From Funiculus sociatus GB2-C1 (GTDB lineage Bacteria; Cyanobacteriota; Cyanobacteriia; Cyanobacteriales; FACHB-T130): DNA of 64,000 nucleotides. Under the pieces are notes generated by a model. The model saw only the letters and a list, made by a program, of their open reading frames with translations, was not told the DNA's origin and searched no databases. Both the position numbers and the translations under genes were made by a program. Location: the NCBI RefSeq assembly GCF_039962115.1, contig NZ_JAMPKJ010000025.1, forward strand, positions 1-64,000, read 5' to 3'. Of this stretch, positions 17,901-26,360 are shown piece by piece; the first letter of the stretch is position 1; each line of letters begins with the position of its first letter.

Positions 17901-18595
17901 GGAAAGCAGTACAACTCATTGCCTTATCTACCATCCTCAACAGAACTACCTGATTCTGACGATACCCCTGTGGATGATGGACTGCAAAACCTAGTTCCAA
18001 CTTGCTAAGAGCAATTCTAGCTTTGCTCTGGCAATAGCGCATGGACTGGTTTTTTGGGGTAAACGTGGGCATCTACTACATGACAGATAGAGTTCGTCAA
18101 ACTCCTCTCGTTCCTGATGATTTTCTCCGCTTGAACGTAGAACGGCGTAAAAAGGCTAGGGGATTTTTAAGCTGTGTTTTGTGGGAAGAAAATTATGTTG
18201 TCTTAATTTTTGCATTAGAAGTCGTTTCTCAAACTTACGGCGTAGAATACGACGAGAAACAGACAAAATATTCTCAGTTAGGTGTGTTGTATTACCTAAT
18301 TTATAATCCTGAATATTCAAGGCGTGACTAACATGAACCTTTTGAAGTCTATGGCCTGGTTAATGGGAACTATGTGCGTTGCCCCGGTGAGCCTGTATGG
18401 ATGCCTGAAATTGGTTTGGGAATTGGGCGGGGACGAGGCACTTGTGAGAGATGGACGCGGGAATGGTTGTACTGGTACGACTCTGAGGGAAATCGGTTTC
18501 TCACTCCTGAAGAGCAAGCTGAACAAGCACAACAACAGCTTGAATCGCTAATTGCCAAGTTACGACAAAAGGGAATAGACCCCGATAATTTTTAA
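17901..18595 (+). pseudogene. Uma2 family (DUF820) endonuclease-like pseudogene
   Basis: The stretch reads as one Uma2-family protein only if several lesions are repaired. The first part (about 17916-17996) encodes SLPYLPSSTELPDSDDTPVD, typical of the N-terminus. A single-base deletion near 17997 shifts into a frame encoding LLRAILALLWQ, a TAG stop (18035-18037), then MDWFFGVNVGIYY, VLWEENYVV, EVVSQTYGVEYDEKQ and YNPEYSRRD. A TAA stop (18329-18331) replaces a sense codon, and the same frame continues HEPFEVYGLVNG, GEPVWMPEIGLGIG, EWLYWYDSEGNRFLTPEEQA and a coiled-coil end KGIDPDNF. The original start codon also seems lost. Uma2 proteins have a PD-(D/E)XK nuclease-like fold, are massively multiplied in cyanobacteria and have no firm role. 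Confidence 0.8.
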
Positions 18596-18673
18596 GTTTG
18601 GTAAGGTTAGCAGTGCCTACTTTAGTATTATGAATGACTGTAGATTGATGAGCTACTTCCTTGTATTGTTAAT

Positions 18674-18997
18674 TTAATATTCGTCAGGAGTACAGTAATT
18701 CCGGGTAATTTTGTCATATAAATTGAAAATATTTTTAGCTATTTCTTCCGCTTTTTCATCAGTCATTACTTTGATCGTTGACTCAATATTACGTTCTGCT
18801 CCAAAAGGTGCCTCTTTTAGCATTTCTTCACGTATTTTACTGAATTTTTCTTTCAATTCTTCCGGAAAATCTTTGACTTGAAGCGCCGATAAATATGCCC
18901 AAAAAGCTCGGATCAGTCTTTCTTGTAGTTTGTCTTGCGTTGAAGCCAAGTATTCTACAGCATTTCCCAGTCTTTCCCAAGTGTTATGTGTTGCCAT
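18674..18997 (-). CDS. Small helical hypothetical protein next to antitoxin gene
   Basis: About 107 residues, no family that I can name. The sequence (THNTWERLGNAVEYLAS at the start, LQERLIRAFWAYLSAL, DEKAEEIAKNIFNLYDKI near the end) is almost entirely helical and charged, with no membrane segment. I chose the ATG at 18997 because GGAG lies eight bases upstream; a GTG at 19006 would add three residues. It begins six bases after the stop of the short toxin-like frame and on the same strand as the AbrB-type antitoxin, so all three may share a transcript. It may be a bystander or a replacement partner for the antitoxin. Confidence 0.7.
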   Translation of the reverse strand: MATHNTWERLGNAVEYLASTQDKLQERLIRAFWAYLSALQVKDFPEELKEKFSKIREEMLKEAPFGAERNIESTIKVMTDEKAEEIAKNIFNLYDKITRNYCTPDEY

Positions 18998-19002
18998 AGT
19001 AT

Positions 19003-19104
19003 TCACTCCATACTTACACTATATGCCAAATACCAACTAGCAGTTTCAAGTAACGCTGCATAGATCGAGATTGGTGCTGTTTCTGACATCCATCGCGGTT
19101 CCAT
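19003..19104 (-). pseudogene. Possible truncated Doc-type toxin start
   Basis: One base after the antitoxin stop codon is an ATG opening a 33-codon frame that begins MEPRWMSETAPISIYAALLE and ends at TGA. Its position, and the EPxW start followed by a helix, resemble death-on-curing (Doc/Fic) toxins that usually follow AbrB/MazE-type antitoxins of this kind. The HxFxxxNKR catalytic motif and most of the domain are absent. The similarity is short, so this is an inference from position plus about 20 residues; it could be a non-functional leader. Confidence 0.4.
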
Positions 19105-19105
19105 C

Positions 19106-19330
19106 CTATTTAGCTAATTCACGAAGGGCATTACGGTAGTTTTTGCGGGTTTCGGCAAAAGCCTGCATCGCGGCTTCAAAATCAGGATCGTAAGCAGTTA
19201 TTTGAAAACCATCTGCCGTTTCTGTCAGAAAGATAGCATCTCCCTCGTTGACATTCAGTTTCTGCAATACTTCTTTAGGTAACGTTGCTCCCAAAGAATT
19301 GCCAATCCGTCGAATCTGGATGACGTGCAT
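19106..19330 (-). CDS. AbrB/MazE-type antitoxin
   Basis: A 74-residue swapped-hairpin (SpoVT-AbrB) DNA-binding protein: IQIRRIGNSLGATLPKEVLQ is the classic N-terminal motif, followed by LNVNEGDAIFLTETADGFQIT. The C-terminal tail (DPDFEAAMQAFAETRKNYRNALREL) is the toxin-binding type seen in antitoxins paired with Doc toxins. Such proteins repress their own operon and neutralise the toxin. Here the expected toxin gene is only a 33-codon frame, so the antitoxin appears orphaned. Confidence 0.88.
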   Translation of the reverse strand: MHVIQIRRIGNSLGATLPKEVLQKLNVNEGDAIFLTETADGFQITAYDPDFEAAMQAFAETRKNYRNALRELAK

Positions 19331-19508
19331 ACTATCACCTTTTGATTAGATAGTAGTTACGTATGTTATAACACTGTATTGCCAAAGGTCATCTCCCTAT
19401 TCAGCGATAAAAGTTTTGGCAAATTTTACTGATGCAAGAGGTGCGATCGCGTCTATCCAAAATCGCTCCAATCTTCTAAAGGCGCGATCGCATCTCTCCA
19501 CAAGATGC

Positions 19509-20819
19509 TTAAACAGGCGAGGCGGACACACGATGAAACGTAGGATTCTTATCTTTTTTCAATTGTGCTTCAATCGCATCGCAGGCAACCTTGACCCCAT
19601 TTTCTGCCTGTACCTTAGTGCCAACTTCTGCGGCTTTAGCTTGGTAGCGAGGTTCGCGCAACAGGTGATCGAGTTCCTTAGCTGCACGAGAAGCTGTGTA
19701 GCGATCGCGATCGATAGTCCGTCCGACTCCTAAACGAGTAATACGTGCTGCATTGTCTGGTTGGTCGTTACTAAAGGGTACCACCAACATCGGGCGACCG
19801 GAACGCAACACCTGTGCAGTTGTCCCCACGCCTCCTTGATGCACAATAGCAGCAGCCCGGTGAAACAGTTCCGAGTAGGGAGCGTAGTCAAAAACAGCAA
19901 TATCCTTAGATTGCAACTCTTTTGGCAGGTAGGGTTTATCTTTGCCAACCAGCAATACAGCCCGATGACCCAACTTTAAGGTAGCTTTGGCACTTTCGAC
20001 GTAAAACTCGTCAGCAACCCATACAGCGGAACTTCCCAAAGTAAAGACAATTGGCGGATCTCCCGCATCTAAAAATGATGCCAGTTCCGGAGATAGACCA
20101 GTATTGCCATTGCGATCGTAGAAAGTAAATCCGGTGACACAAGTCTGTTTTGGCCAGTCGGGTTGGGGAGTGGCGAAAACTTCTGAGAACAAAGCCAGCA
20201 CTAAGTCGGGGGAGTTCATCCCTTCAAACATAGGATCGGCAAGGGGAGATAAACCAAGCTGCGCCCGTAACTGTCGCAGGGGTTCACCCCAAGAACTGAA
20301 ACGACGTTTGGCAAGGCGGATGAGCGCTCCATTGACCCCAGGGCCAAGTATGCGTAGATTTAGCCAACTGGGGAAAGTCGCCACCACTGGCGGATCGTAG
20401 GCGGAGAGCAACGACATCGGAGACAACACGCTGGAAATCCAACGAATTCCTGTTTTCTCAACAACGGGCGTTCCTGCGAAGCTCAGAGGGTGTGTCACCA
20501 ACAGGTCTGCATCGCGCACTGCCGACATCAGATCCGCATAAGTTTCTTGGACATAGGGTAAGATTGCTTGGCGAAAGACGTATTCTGTGCCGTTTTGCTT
20601 GTCCATGATCAGACGCACAAGTTCTCGTTGCTGTTCAACTTCTGCGGGAAAATCGGGACGGACTGGGTGGAACTCAAGACCAGCCGCTGCGATTTTGTTA
20701 CGGTAGAACTCAGCTGTGGCAATTACTGCTTGATGCCCGCGTGCCTTTAATTCTAGGGCGATCGCTATATAAGGATGCAGGTCGCCTAGGGAACCATAAG
20801 TGTGTAGAACAATCTTCAT
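19509..20819 (-). CDS. UGT/MGT-type glycosyltransferase (GT1 family)
   Basis: A 436-residue GT-B fold glycosyltransferase. The N-terminus GSLGDLHPYIAIALELKARGH matches sterol/macrolide-type glucosyltransferases, and the C-terminal nucleotide-sugar motif reads FDYAPYSELFHRAAAIVHQG followed by GVGTTAQVLRSGRPMLVVPF and NDQPDNAARI. It should transfer a sugar from a UDP- or TDP-sugar to a lipophilic acceptor; the acceptor is unknown. No signal peptide. It is a single leftward gene between the antitoxin remnant and pbpC. It is related in fold, but not closely in sequence, to the second glycosyltransferase at 38.6 kb. Confidence 0.92.
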   Translation of the reverse strand: MKIVLHTYGSLGDLHPYIAIALELKARGHQAVIATAEFYRNKIAAAGLEFHPVRPDFPAEVEQQRELVRLIMDKQNGTEYVFRQAILPYVQETYADLMSAVRDADLLVTHPLSFAGTPVVEKTGIRWISSVLSPMSLLSAYDPPVVATFPSWLNLRILGPGVNGALIRLAKRRFSSWGEPLRQLRAQLGLSPLADPMFEGMNSPDLVLALFSEVFATPQPDWPKQTCVTGFTFYDRNGNTGLSPELASFLDAGDPPIVFTLGSSAVWVADEFYVESAKATLKLGHRAVLLVGKDKPYLPKELQSKDIAVFDYAPYSELFHRAAAIVHQGGVGTTAQVLRSGRPMLVVPFSNDQPDNAARITRLGVGRTIDRDRYTASRAAKELDHLLREPRYQAKAAEVGTKVQAENGVKVACDAIEAQLKKDKNPTFHRVSASPV

Positions 20820-21089
20820 AATGGCTACCGTATCTTTTTATAGATGAGTTACTTGTATTACTACAAAACTATGGCGGTTTAAGGGTACTTTCTTCACCCG
20901 ATTGGTGGACTCTATTGGGTGATTAGGAAGAATTACCCATCATTGTCTTGAGGTGGAAGCGTACCATCTGCCAGTTTCAAGCGCTTAGAGGGAAGATGCG
21001 ATCGCACTTCCCCTAAAAACACCCTCATCCGGTAAAGGCGATCGCCACAATGAAGTAATGGTAAGTCTTTGTTTTAGTGGGGTTATGTG

Positions 21090-23429
21090 ATGAGACAACC
21101 CAAAAATTGGTTGATTTGGCGTATAAACAAGAAATTTCGCGTATTGTTAGCTTTAGTGTTGCTGTGTTTGACAGTGCGATCGCTTCCTTATCTGGCACCT
21201 GTTCGCGCCAAAGATATTGCCCAGGACACGCAAGCAATAGAATTTAGCGATCGCAATGGACTTGCTCTCGGCACGTTACTCACTCGCGATCAAGAGCATA
21301 CTGCTGTTGTGCCGCTGAATCAAGTTTCGCCCCAGTTTATCAACGCTATTTTAGCTGCCGAGGATAAACGATTTTATCATCACGGGGCGTTGGATCTGAA
21401 GGCTGTAGCGCGATCGCTTAAAGATGCAATTCACAGCAAAAGAATTACGTCCGGTGCTTCCACTATTACTATGCAACTAGCCCGGATGTTAGATCCTGTT
21501 CCCCGCACTTTGCCGGGCAAAATACAGGAAATTTGGCTATCTTGGCGACTAGCAGCTGGCATGAATAAAGATGAAATTCTCGCTGCTTACATCAATCGCC
21601 TGCCAATGGGAGGAAATATTTATGGTTTAGAAGCTGCTTCCCGCAACTATTTCGATATTCCTGCAAGCGATCTTAATCTTGCCCAAGCTAGTCTTCTCGC
21701 AGCCGTTCCTAATAATCCCACCTACTTCAACCCCTACGACCATTGGAAACGCTTAAAAAAGCGGCAAATTTATGTCTTAAATCGCATGGTTCAAGACAAT
21801 TATATCACACGTAATCAAGCAGAACGAGCATATAAAGAAGAAATTTCCCTAGCACCTCGACAACAGGGAATTATTGCCGCACCTCACTTTTTATTCTGGG
21901 CAGCCAGCCAATTACCTCAGCATAATTCTTCTCAAATTCGCACCACTATAGATCGTCCCTTACAGCAATTTGTGGAAGCGCAAGTTCAGCAGGTAATTCG
22001 CGCCCTCACTCCAAATAATGTTCATCATGCGGCTGCTTTGGTAATTAACAACCACACTGGAGAAGTTTTGGCTTATGTCGGTTCTCCCGATTATTTTAAT
22101 GAAGAATCATTGGGGCGCAATGATGGAGTTCAGGCATTGCGTCAACCGGGTTCAACTCTCAAACCTTTTCTATATGAATTAGCTTTAGAAAATCGTACCA
22201 TTAGCCCTAATACAATTTTAGCTGATGTGCCAACTCATTACGCTATTCCCGGCGCAAAACTGTATAGCCCTACCGATTACGATGAAACCTTTCTAGGGCC
22301 AGTGCGGGTGCGCCTAGCTTTGGCAAATTCTCTAAACGTTCCAGCGGTGCGGGTGTTAGAAAAGGTAGGCGTACAAAATTTTCTTAATCGTCTACATCAA
22401 TTGGGATTTGAGCATTTAACTCAGTCGCCAGAATATTACGGTTTGGGATTAATTTTAGGTAGCGGTGAAGTTAGCCTATGGGAGTTGGCGAGGGCTTATG
22501 TCACCTTAGCAAGACTTGGAGAAGCGACACCGCTTGTAACCACATTTTATCAAACGGGAGATCTACAAAAGGGGGGATTTCAAAATCGAAAATCGGAATG
22601 GGAATTAATTACTGATATATTAAGCGATCGCTATGCTCGTGCTACAGCTTTTGGTGTAGAATCTGTACTAGCTTTACCGTTTCCAGCCGCAGTAAAAACT
22701 GGCACTTCTTCCGATTTTCGAGATACTTGGACTGTGGGATTTACCACCGATTATACTGTTGCAACTTGGGTAGGCAATTTCAACGGCGAACCGATGCGAC
22801 AAGTTTCTGGAGTGACAGGTGCAGCACCTCTATGGAATCGAATTATGTTACACCTGCACTCGCATCAAGAACCCGCCGCTTTTCCGCTTCCAAAAAATCT
22901 TGTGCAACGTCCTATATGTGCAATTTCTGGGTTGAAGCCTACGCCAGATTGTCCCTCGGTAGTGCAAGAATATTTGTTTACAGAAGATATTAGCAATTAT
23001 GAGCGTCAGTCACACACTGTTAACTTGGCTTCAGAGTATGATGAGTGGTTGGCAAGGCAGGATCAACCGAGTTTTACTTCTAGTAGTCTAAAGATTTTGT
23101 CGCCTCACAATGGCGATTTTTTCCTGTTGCATCCAGGTGAAGAAACGAACCGCAGAGGCGCAGAGGACGCAGAGGGAGGAGGAACGCAACGGTTGGAGTT
23201 TAGGTTGGCGGCAATGCCTACGCAGCCTGTAGAGTGGTGGTTGAATGGGGAGAAGTTAACTACCCAGTCGTCCAATTCTCTATTTTGGCAGCTTCGTCCT
23301 GGTAAGTGGACTTTGCAAGCTAAAAGCGGTGAAATGATGGATACGGTAAGCTTTCAAGTGCAGTTGGCTGAGTATAGGCAAACACGTCGGGGTTTCTCTA
23401 TTGCTAACCCTCCGGTGTTGTCGCCTTAG
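21090..23429 (+). CDS. pbpC: Penicillin-binding protein 1C (bifunctional peptidoglycan synthase)
   Basis: A 779-residue inner-membrane enzyme with an N-terminal signal anchor (about residues 12-35). The glycosyltransferase-51 domain shows AAEDKRFYHHGALD (near 90) and STITMQLARML. The transpeptidase domain has SxxK as STLK (near 354), SLN (near 414) and KTGTSSD (near 536), so both active sites look intact. A C-terminal BiPBP_C domain (from about 660, LKILSPHNGDFF) is characteristic of class 1C. In this domain a dispersed repeat is inserted in frame (near residues 685-696). I chose ATG 21090 over GTG 21087. In E. coli and others pbpC is linked to the alpha-2-macroglobulin gene; here they are 3.4 kb apart and divergent. 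Confidence 0.95.
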   Translation: MRQPKNWLIWRINKKFRVLLALVLLCLTVRSLPYLAPVRAKDIAQDTQAIEFSDRNGLALGTLLTRDQEHTAVVPLNQVSPQFINAILAAEDKRFYHHGALDLKAVARSLKDAIHSKRITSGASTITMQLARMLDPVPRTLPGKIQEIWLSWRLAAGMNKDEILAAYINRLPMGGNIYGLEAASRNYFDIPASDLNLAQASLLAAVPNNPTYFNPYDHWKRLKKRQIYVLNRMVQDNYITRNQAERAYKEEISLAPRQQGIIAAPHFLFWAASQLPQHNSSQIRTTIDRPLQQFVEAQVQQVIRALTPNNVHHAAALVINNHTGEVLAYVGSPDYFNEESLGRNDGVQALRQPGSTLKPFLYELALENRTISPNTILADVPTHYAIPGAKLYSPTDYDETFLGPVRVRLALANSLNVPAVRVLEKVGVQNFLNRLHQLGFEHLTQSPEYYGLGLILGSGEVSLWELARAYVTLARLGEATPLVTTFYQTGDLQKGGFQNRKSEWELITDILSDRYARATAFGVESVLALPFPAAVKTGTSSDFRDTWTVGFTTDYTVATWVGNFNGEPMRQVSGVTGAAPLWNRIMLHLHSHQEPAAFPLPKNLVQRPICAISGLKPTPDCPSVVQEYLFTEDISNYERQSHTVNLASEYDEWLARQDQPSFTSSSLKILSPHNGDFFLLHPGEETNRRGAEDAEGGGTQRLEFRLAAMPTQPVEWWLNGEKLTTQSSNSLFWQLRPGKWTLQAKSGEMMDTVSFQVQLAEYRQTRRGFSIANPPVLSP
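23145..23178 (+). repeat. Short dispersed repeat within pbpC
   Basis: The string starts ACGAACCGCAGAGGCGCAGA and goes on with GGACGCAGAGGGA; it is a repeat common in cyanobacterial spacers. Here it is translated as TNRRGAEDAEGG between the HPGE and TQRLEFR parts of the BiPBP_C domain. A shortened reverse-complement relative lies at 42344-42373. Confidence 0.7.
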
Positions 23430-23453
23430 ACTTTTTGACTTAATAAAGATTAG

Positions 23454-23576
23454 TATATAGCGTTTCTCAGTTGGGCGGAATATATCGCGGTTCTGACGTT
23501 CTCCCCACCTTGCTAGGGACATGGCAATGCCATATCCCTAAATATGTATCGCACCCAACCCTTGAATTGCTATATA
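23454..23576. repeat. MITE-like palindromic repeat, copy 1
   Basis: Begins TATATAGCGTTTCTCAGTTG and ends TTGAATTGCTATATA, with a central imperfect palindrome around ATGGCAATGCCAT. A clearly related copy, in the same order, lies at 44130-44239. It fills much of the pbpC-glucoamylase spacer. Confidence 0.75.
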
Positions 23577-23677
23577 TAGCAATCTTAAATAGATTGTGAA
23601 ATATTTTTTCGTTTGTAAACAGACTTTCTATCCTACCATCTAGTTATTTATAAAAGTGTAAGATTAAATCACATCTG

Positions 23678-26203
23678 TTGTCTGGTGCGAGAAAGTCTTT
23701 GAAGAAATTTAATTGGGTTGCAAGGGCCATCGTAGTCATTGTGTTGATGACTTTGGTTATATTAAGTAAAGTTTTATTTTCGGTTGCTATCACCAAAGAT
23801 GAAGCTTTTGGTTATCCGGGTGCTTGTCCCATTTGGTCGCCTTCAACCCTTACCTTTCTTGGTACTGCCCAAAATCCTACTAGCCAAGTGTGGTTCACTG
23901 GTTTTAATGGCATTATTGGTGAGGTATTTTACCCTTCTGTTGATAAGGCGGCTACGGTAGACTGGCAGTTTTTAGTGGGGGATGGTGCTAACACTTGGGT
24001 TGATGAAGAGAAGCAGGATACTACCAGTCAGGTTAATTTAAATAATACGCGATCGCTTTCTTGGAATATCACCAACAAAGCAAAAAATGGCAACTATCAA
24101 ATTAAAAAAACCATATTCACCGACCCCAACCGAAATACATTAATTCAGCAAGTGACTTTCACTGCTTTGAGGGGAACGTTAGATAACTTCAAACTTTATA
24201 CTTTGTACCATCCAGCAATTGGCAACGATGGAAAATCTACCACGGGTTACAACACCACCTACAACGGCATTGGGATGCTGATTGCTAAAAATTCAACCAA
24301 TGGTATGGCATCAGCACTAGCAAGTTCTCTAAATTTCAAAAAAGGTATGATGTCCTCTGGCTTTGTTGGACACAGCGACGGCTGGCAAGACTTAAAAGGT
24401 GGTAAAATTGATAATACGATGAACTGGGCTTATAAATCAGCAACCAATGGAAACATTGCACAAATGGCAATGTTTGATTTAAGTCCTTATGCTAAACAGA
24501 AATCAGTCACCTTTAACTTAGTTCTCGGCTTTGGCAACAACGAAACCAACGCTAAAAAAGTGGCAGCAGAAACTCTGAACGATAATGTTCCTGATATGCT
24601 GTCCGCTTACAACGCACAATGGAACAGCTACACCAATAATTTAAACAACTTTGGCGGCACCGCTGATACTCAATATTACGTAGCTGCAATGGCACTAAAG
24701 GCAGCTACTGACAAAACTTCTGGTGCGATGGTTGCAGGTTTAGGCAATCCTTGGGGTAATTCTAACTACTCAATCTGCAATCCGCTAGGCATCGAAATGC
24801 AAGGCGGCTACCATCTAGTTTGGCCTCGTGACTTGTATAAAACAGCTAGCGCCTTAATTGTAGCGGGTGACTCGGCTACTGCTTCTAAAGCTCTCGGCTG
24901 GTTGTTAACTACCATGCAACAACCCGACGGACATTTTCTTCAGAATGCTTTTGTAGATGGTACGCCTTATTGGACAGGAATTCAAATGGATGAGACAGCG
25001 TTTCCAATTATTTTGGCTTGGAAACTCGGTCGTAACGATGCAACAACTTATACAAATCATATCAAACCTGCTGCTGACTATATTGTAAAAAATGGGCCGT
25101 GGACTCAACAAGAGCGTTGGGAAGAAAATGCAGGTTATTCACCAGGAACCATTGCATCTGAAATTGCAGCTTTAGTCTGTGCCGCAGACATTGCTAAAGT
25201 CAACGGTGATACAACTAGCGAAACTAACTATCTCGCGAAAGCAGATTACTGGCAAGGCATGGTGGAAAATTGGACGTTCACGGCTAGCGGTTCTATCGGC
25301 AATGGCAAATATTTTCAACGGATTGATGATAATGGGAATCCCAACGACGGACACATTTTAAATATAAGCAACGGTGGCGGTTCTTATGATGAGCGTTCTA
25401 TCGTTGATACCAGCTTTTTAGAACTGGTACGTCATGGGGTAAAACCTGGAAATAATCCTTATATCTTATCCTCGATTGCTGCCATTGACTCGACCATTAA
25501 ACAAACAATTCCCGGTAAAGGAGACGGATGGTTTCGCTACAATCATGATGGTTATGGTGAAACATCAACTGGCGCTGATTATACTGGTGCTGGTATCGGG
25601 CGTTTGTGGCCTATTTTCACCGGAGAACGCGGTCATTTTGTCATTGCCAGTGGTGGAAATGCTGACTCTTATTTGGCAACAATGCGTGCATTTGCTAACA
25701 GTTCTTACATGATTTCTGAACAAGTGTGGGATTTAAACGCACCCTCTGGTTTTACGCCAGGAACTCCAACGAAATCAATGACACCGCTTTCCTGGTCGAT
25801 GGGAGAATACATCACGCTGTTGGCATCGAATTATACTGGCAAAGTAATGGATATGCCGGAGATTGTCTATCAGCGCTATGTGAGCAACTTATACAAGCCG
25901 CATAAGGATAAAACAGTTGATTACAACCAAGCTTCTGTGCAACCAGGGACAGCTTTAACGATTTACTACAAAGGTTTTTTGGCGAGTTCTGAACAGTTAA
26001 AATTACACTGGGGACACGACAACTGGCAAAGCGTCGCTGACAAGCCGATGCTTAAGCGAAATGATGGCTTTTGGGAAACCACAATTTCTATACCAGTGAG
26101 TGAAACCGCTTTAAATTTTGCTTTCACTGATGGGAACAATTGGGATAACAACGGAGGCAGCAATTGGAATGAAACCCTCTCCCCGGTTTCTTCCCGAAGA
26201 TAA
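23678..26203 (+). CDS. GH15 glucoamylase with C-terminal CBM25 starch-binding domain
   Basis: An 841-residue exported enzyme predicted to release glucose from the non-reducing ends of alpha-glucans. A hydrophobic segment (about 15-38) acts as signal peptide or anchor. Next come an N-terminal beta-sandwich domain of bacterial GH15 enzymes (about 50-320) and the catalytic (alpha/alpha)6 barrel with GYHLVWPRDLYKT, GIQMDE (near 434), ERWEE containing the catalytic acid (near 478) and SEQVWD with the catalytic base (near 678). The last 95 residues, GFLASSEQLKLHWGHDNWQ to DNNGGSNW, match CBM25. There is no upstream ATG: the start must be TTG (23678, or 23699 just before LKKFNW), so it is uncertain. 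In a phototroph this could recycle external or leaked glycogen. Confidence 0.93.
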   Translation: MSGARKSLKKFNWVARAIVVIVLMTLVILSKVLFSVAITKDEAFGYPGACPIWSPSTLTFLGTAQNPTSQVWFTGFNGIIGEVFYPSVDKAATVDWQFLVGDGANTWVDEEKQDTTSQVNLNNTRSLSWNITNKAKNGNYQIKKTIFTDPNRNTLIQQVTFTALRGTLDNFKLYTLYHPAIGNDGKSTTGYNTTYNGIGMLIAKNSTNGMASALASSLNFKKGMMSSGFVGHSDGWQDLKGGKIDNTMNWAYKSATNGNIAQMAMFDLSPYAKQKSVTFNLVLGFGNNETNAKKVAAETLNDNVPDMLSAYNAQWNSYTNNLNNFGGTADTQYYVAAMALKAATDKTSGAMVAGLGNPWGNSNYSICNPLGIEMQGGYHLVWPRDLYKTASALIVAGDSATASKALGWLLTTMQQPDGHFLQNAFVDGTPYWTGIQMDETAFPIILAWKLGRNDATTYTNHIKPAADYIVKNGPWTQQERWEENAGYSPGTIASEIAALVCAADIAKVNGDTTSETNYLAKADYWQGMVENWTFTASGSIGNGKYFQRIDDNGNPNDGHILNISNGGGSYDERSIVDTSFLELVRHGVKPGNNPYILSSIAAIDSTIKQTIPGKGDGWFRYNHDGYGETSTGADYTGAGIGRLWPIFTGERGHFVIASGGNADSYLATMRAFANSSYMISEQVWDLNAPSGFTPGTPTKSMTPLSWSMGEYITLLASNYTGKVMDMPEIVYQRYVSNLYKPHKDKTVDYNQASVQPGTALTIYYKGFLASSEQLKLHWGHDNWQSVADKPMLKRNDGFWETTISIPVSETALNFAFTDGNNWDNNGGSNWNETLSPVSSRR

Positions 26204-26360
26204 ATACGCCTGTTGATTGATGTCTAAATATATTTGCGTTTGCTAGGCTATTCAAAGTTTATTTTAAGGCAAATATAGCCATCCGGCTAATCGCGTTTGT
26301 TCGCCATTGACTTTAGCCGTCAAGCGTTTTTACCTCAATGATAGTGAGAAAAAGTACGGT

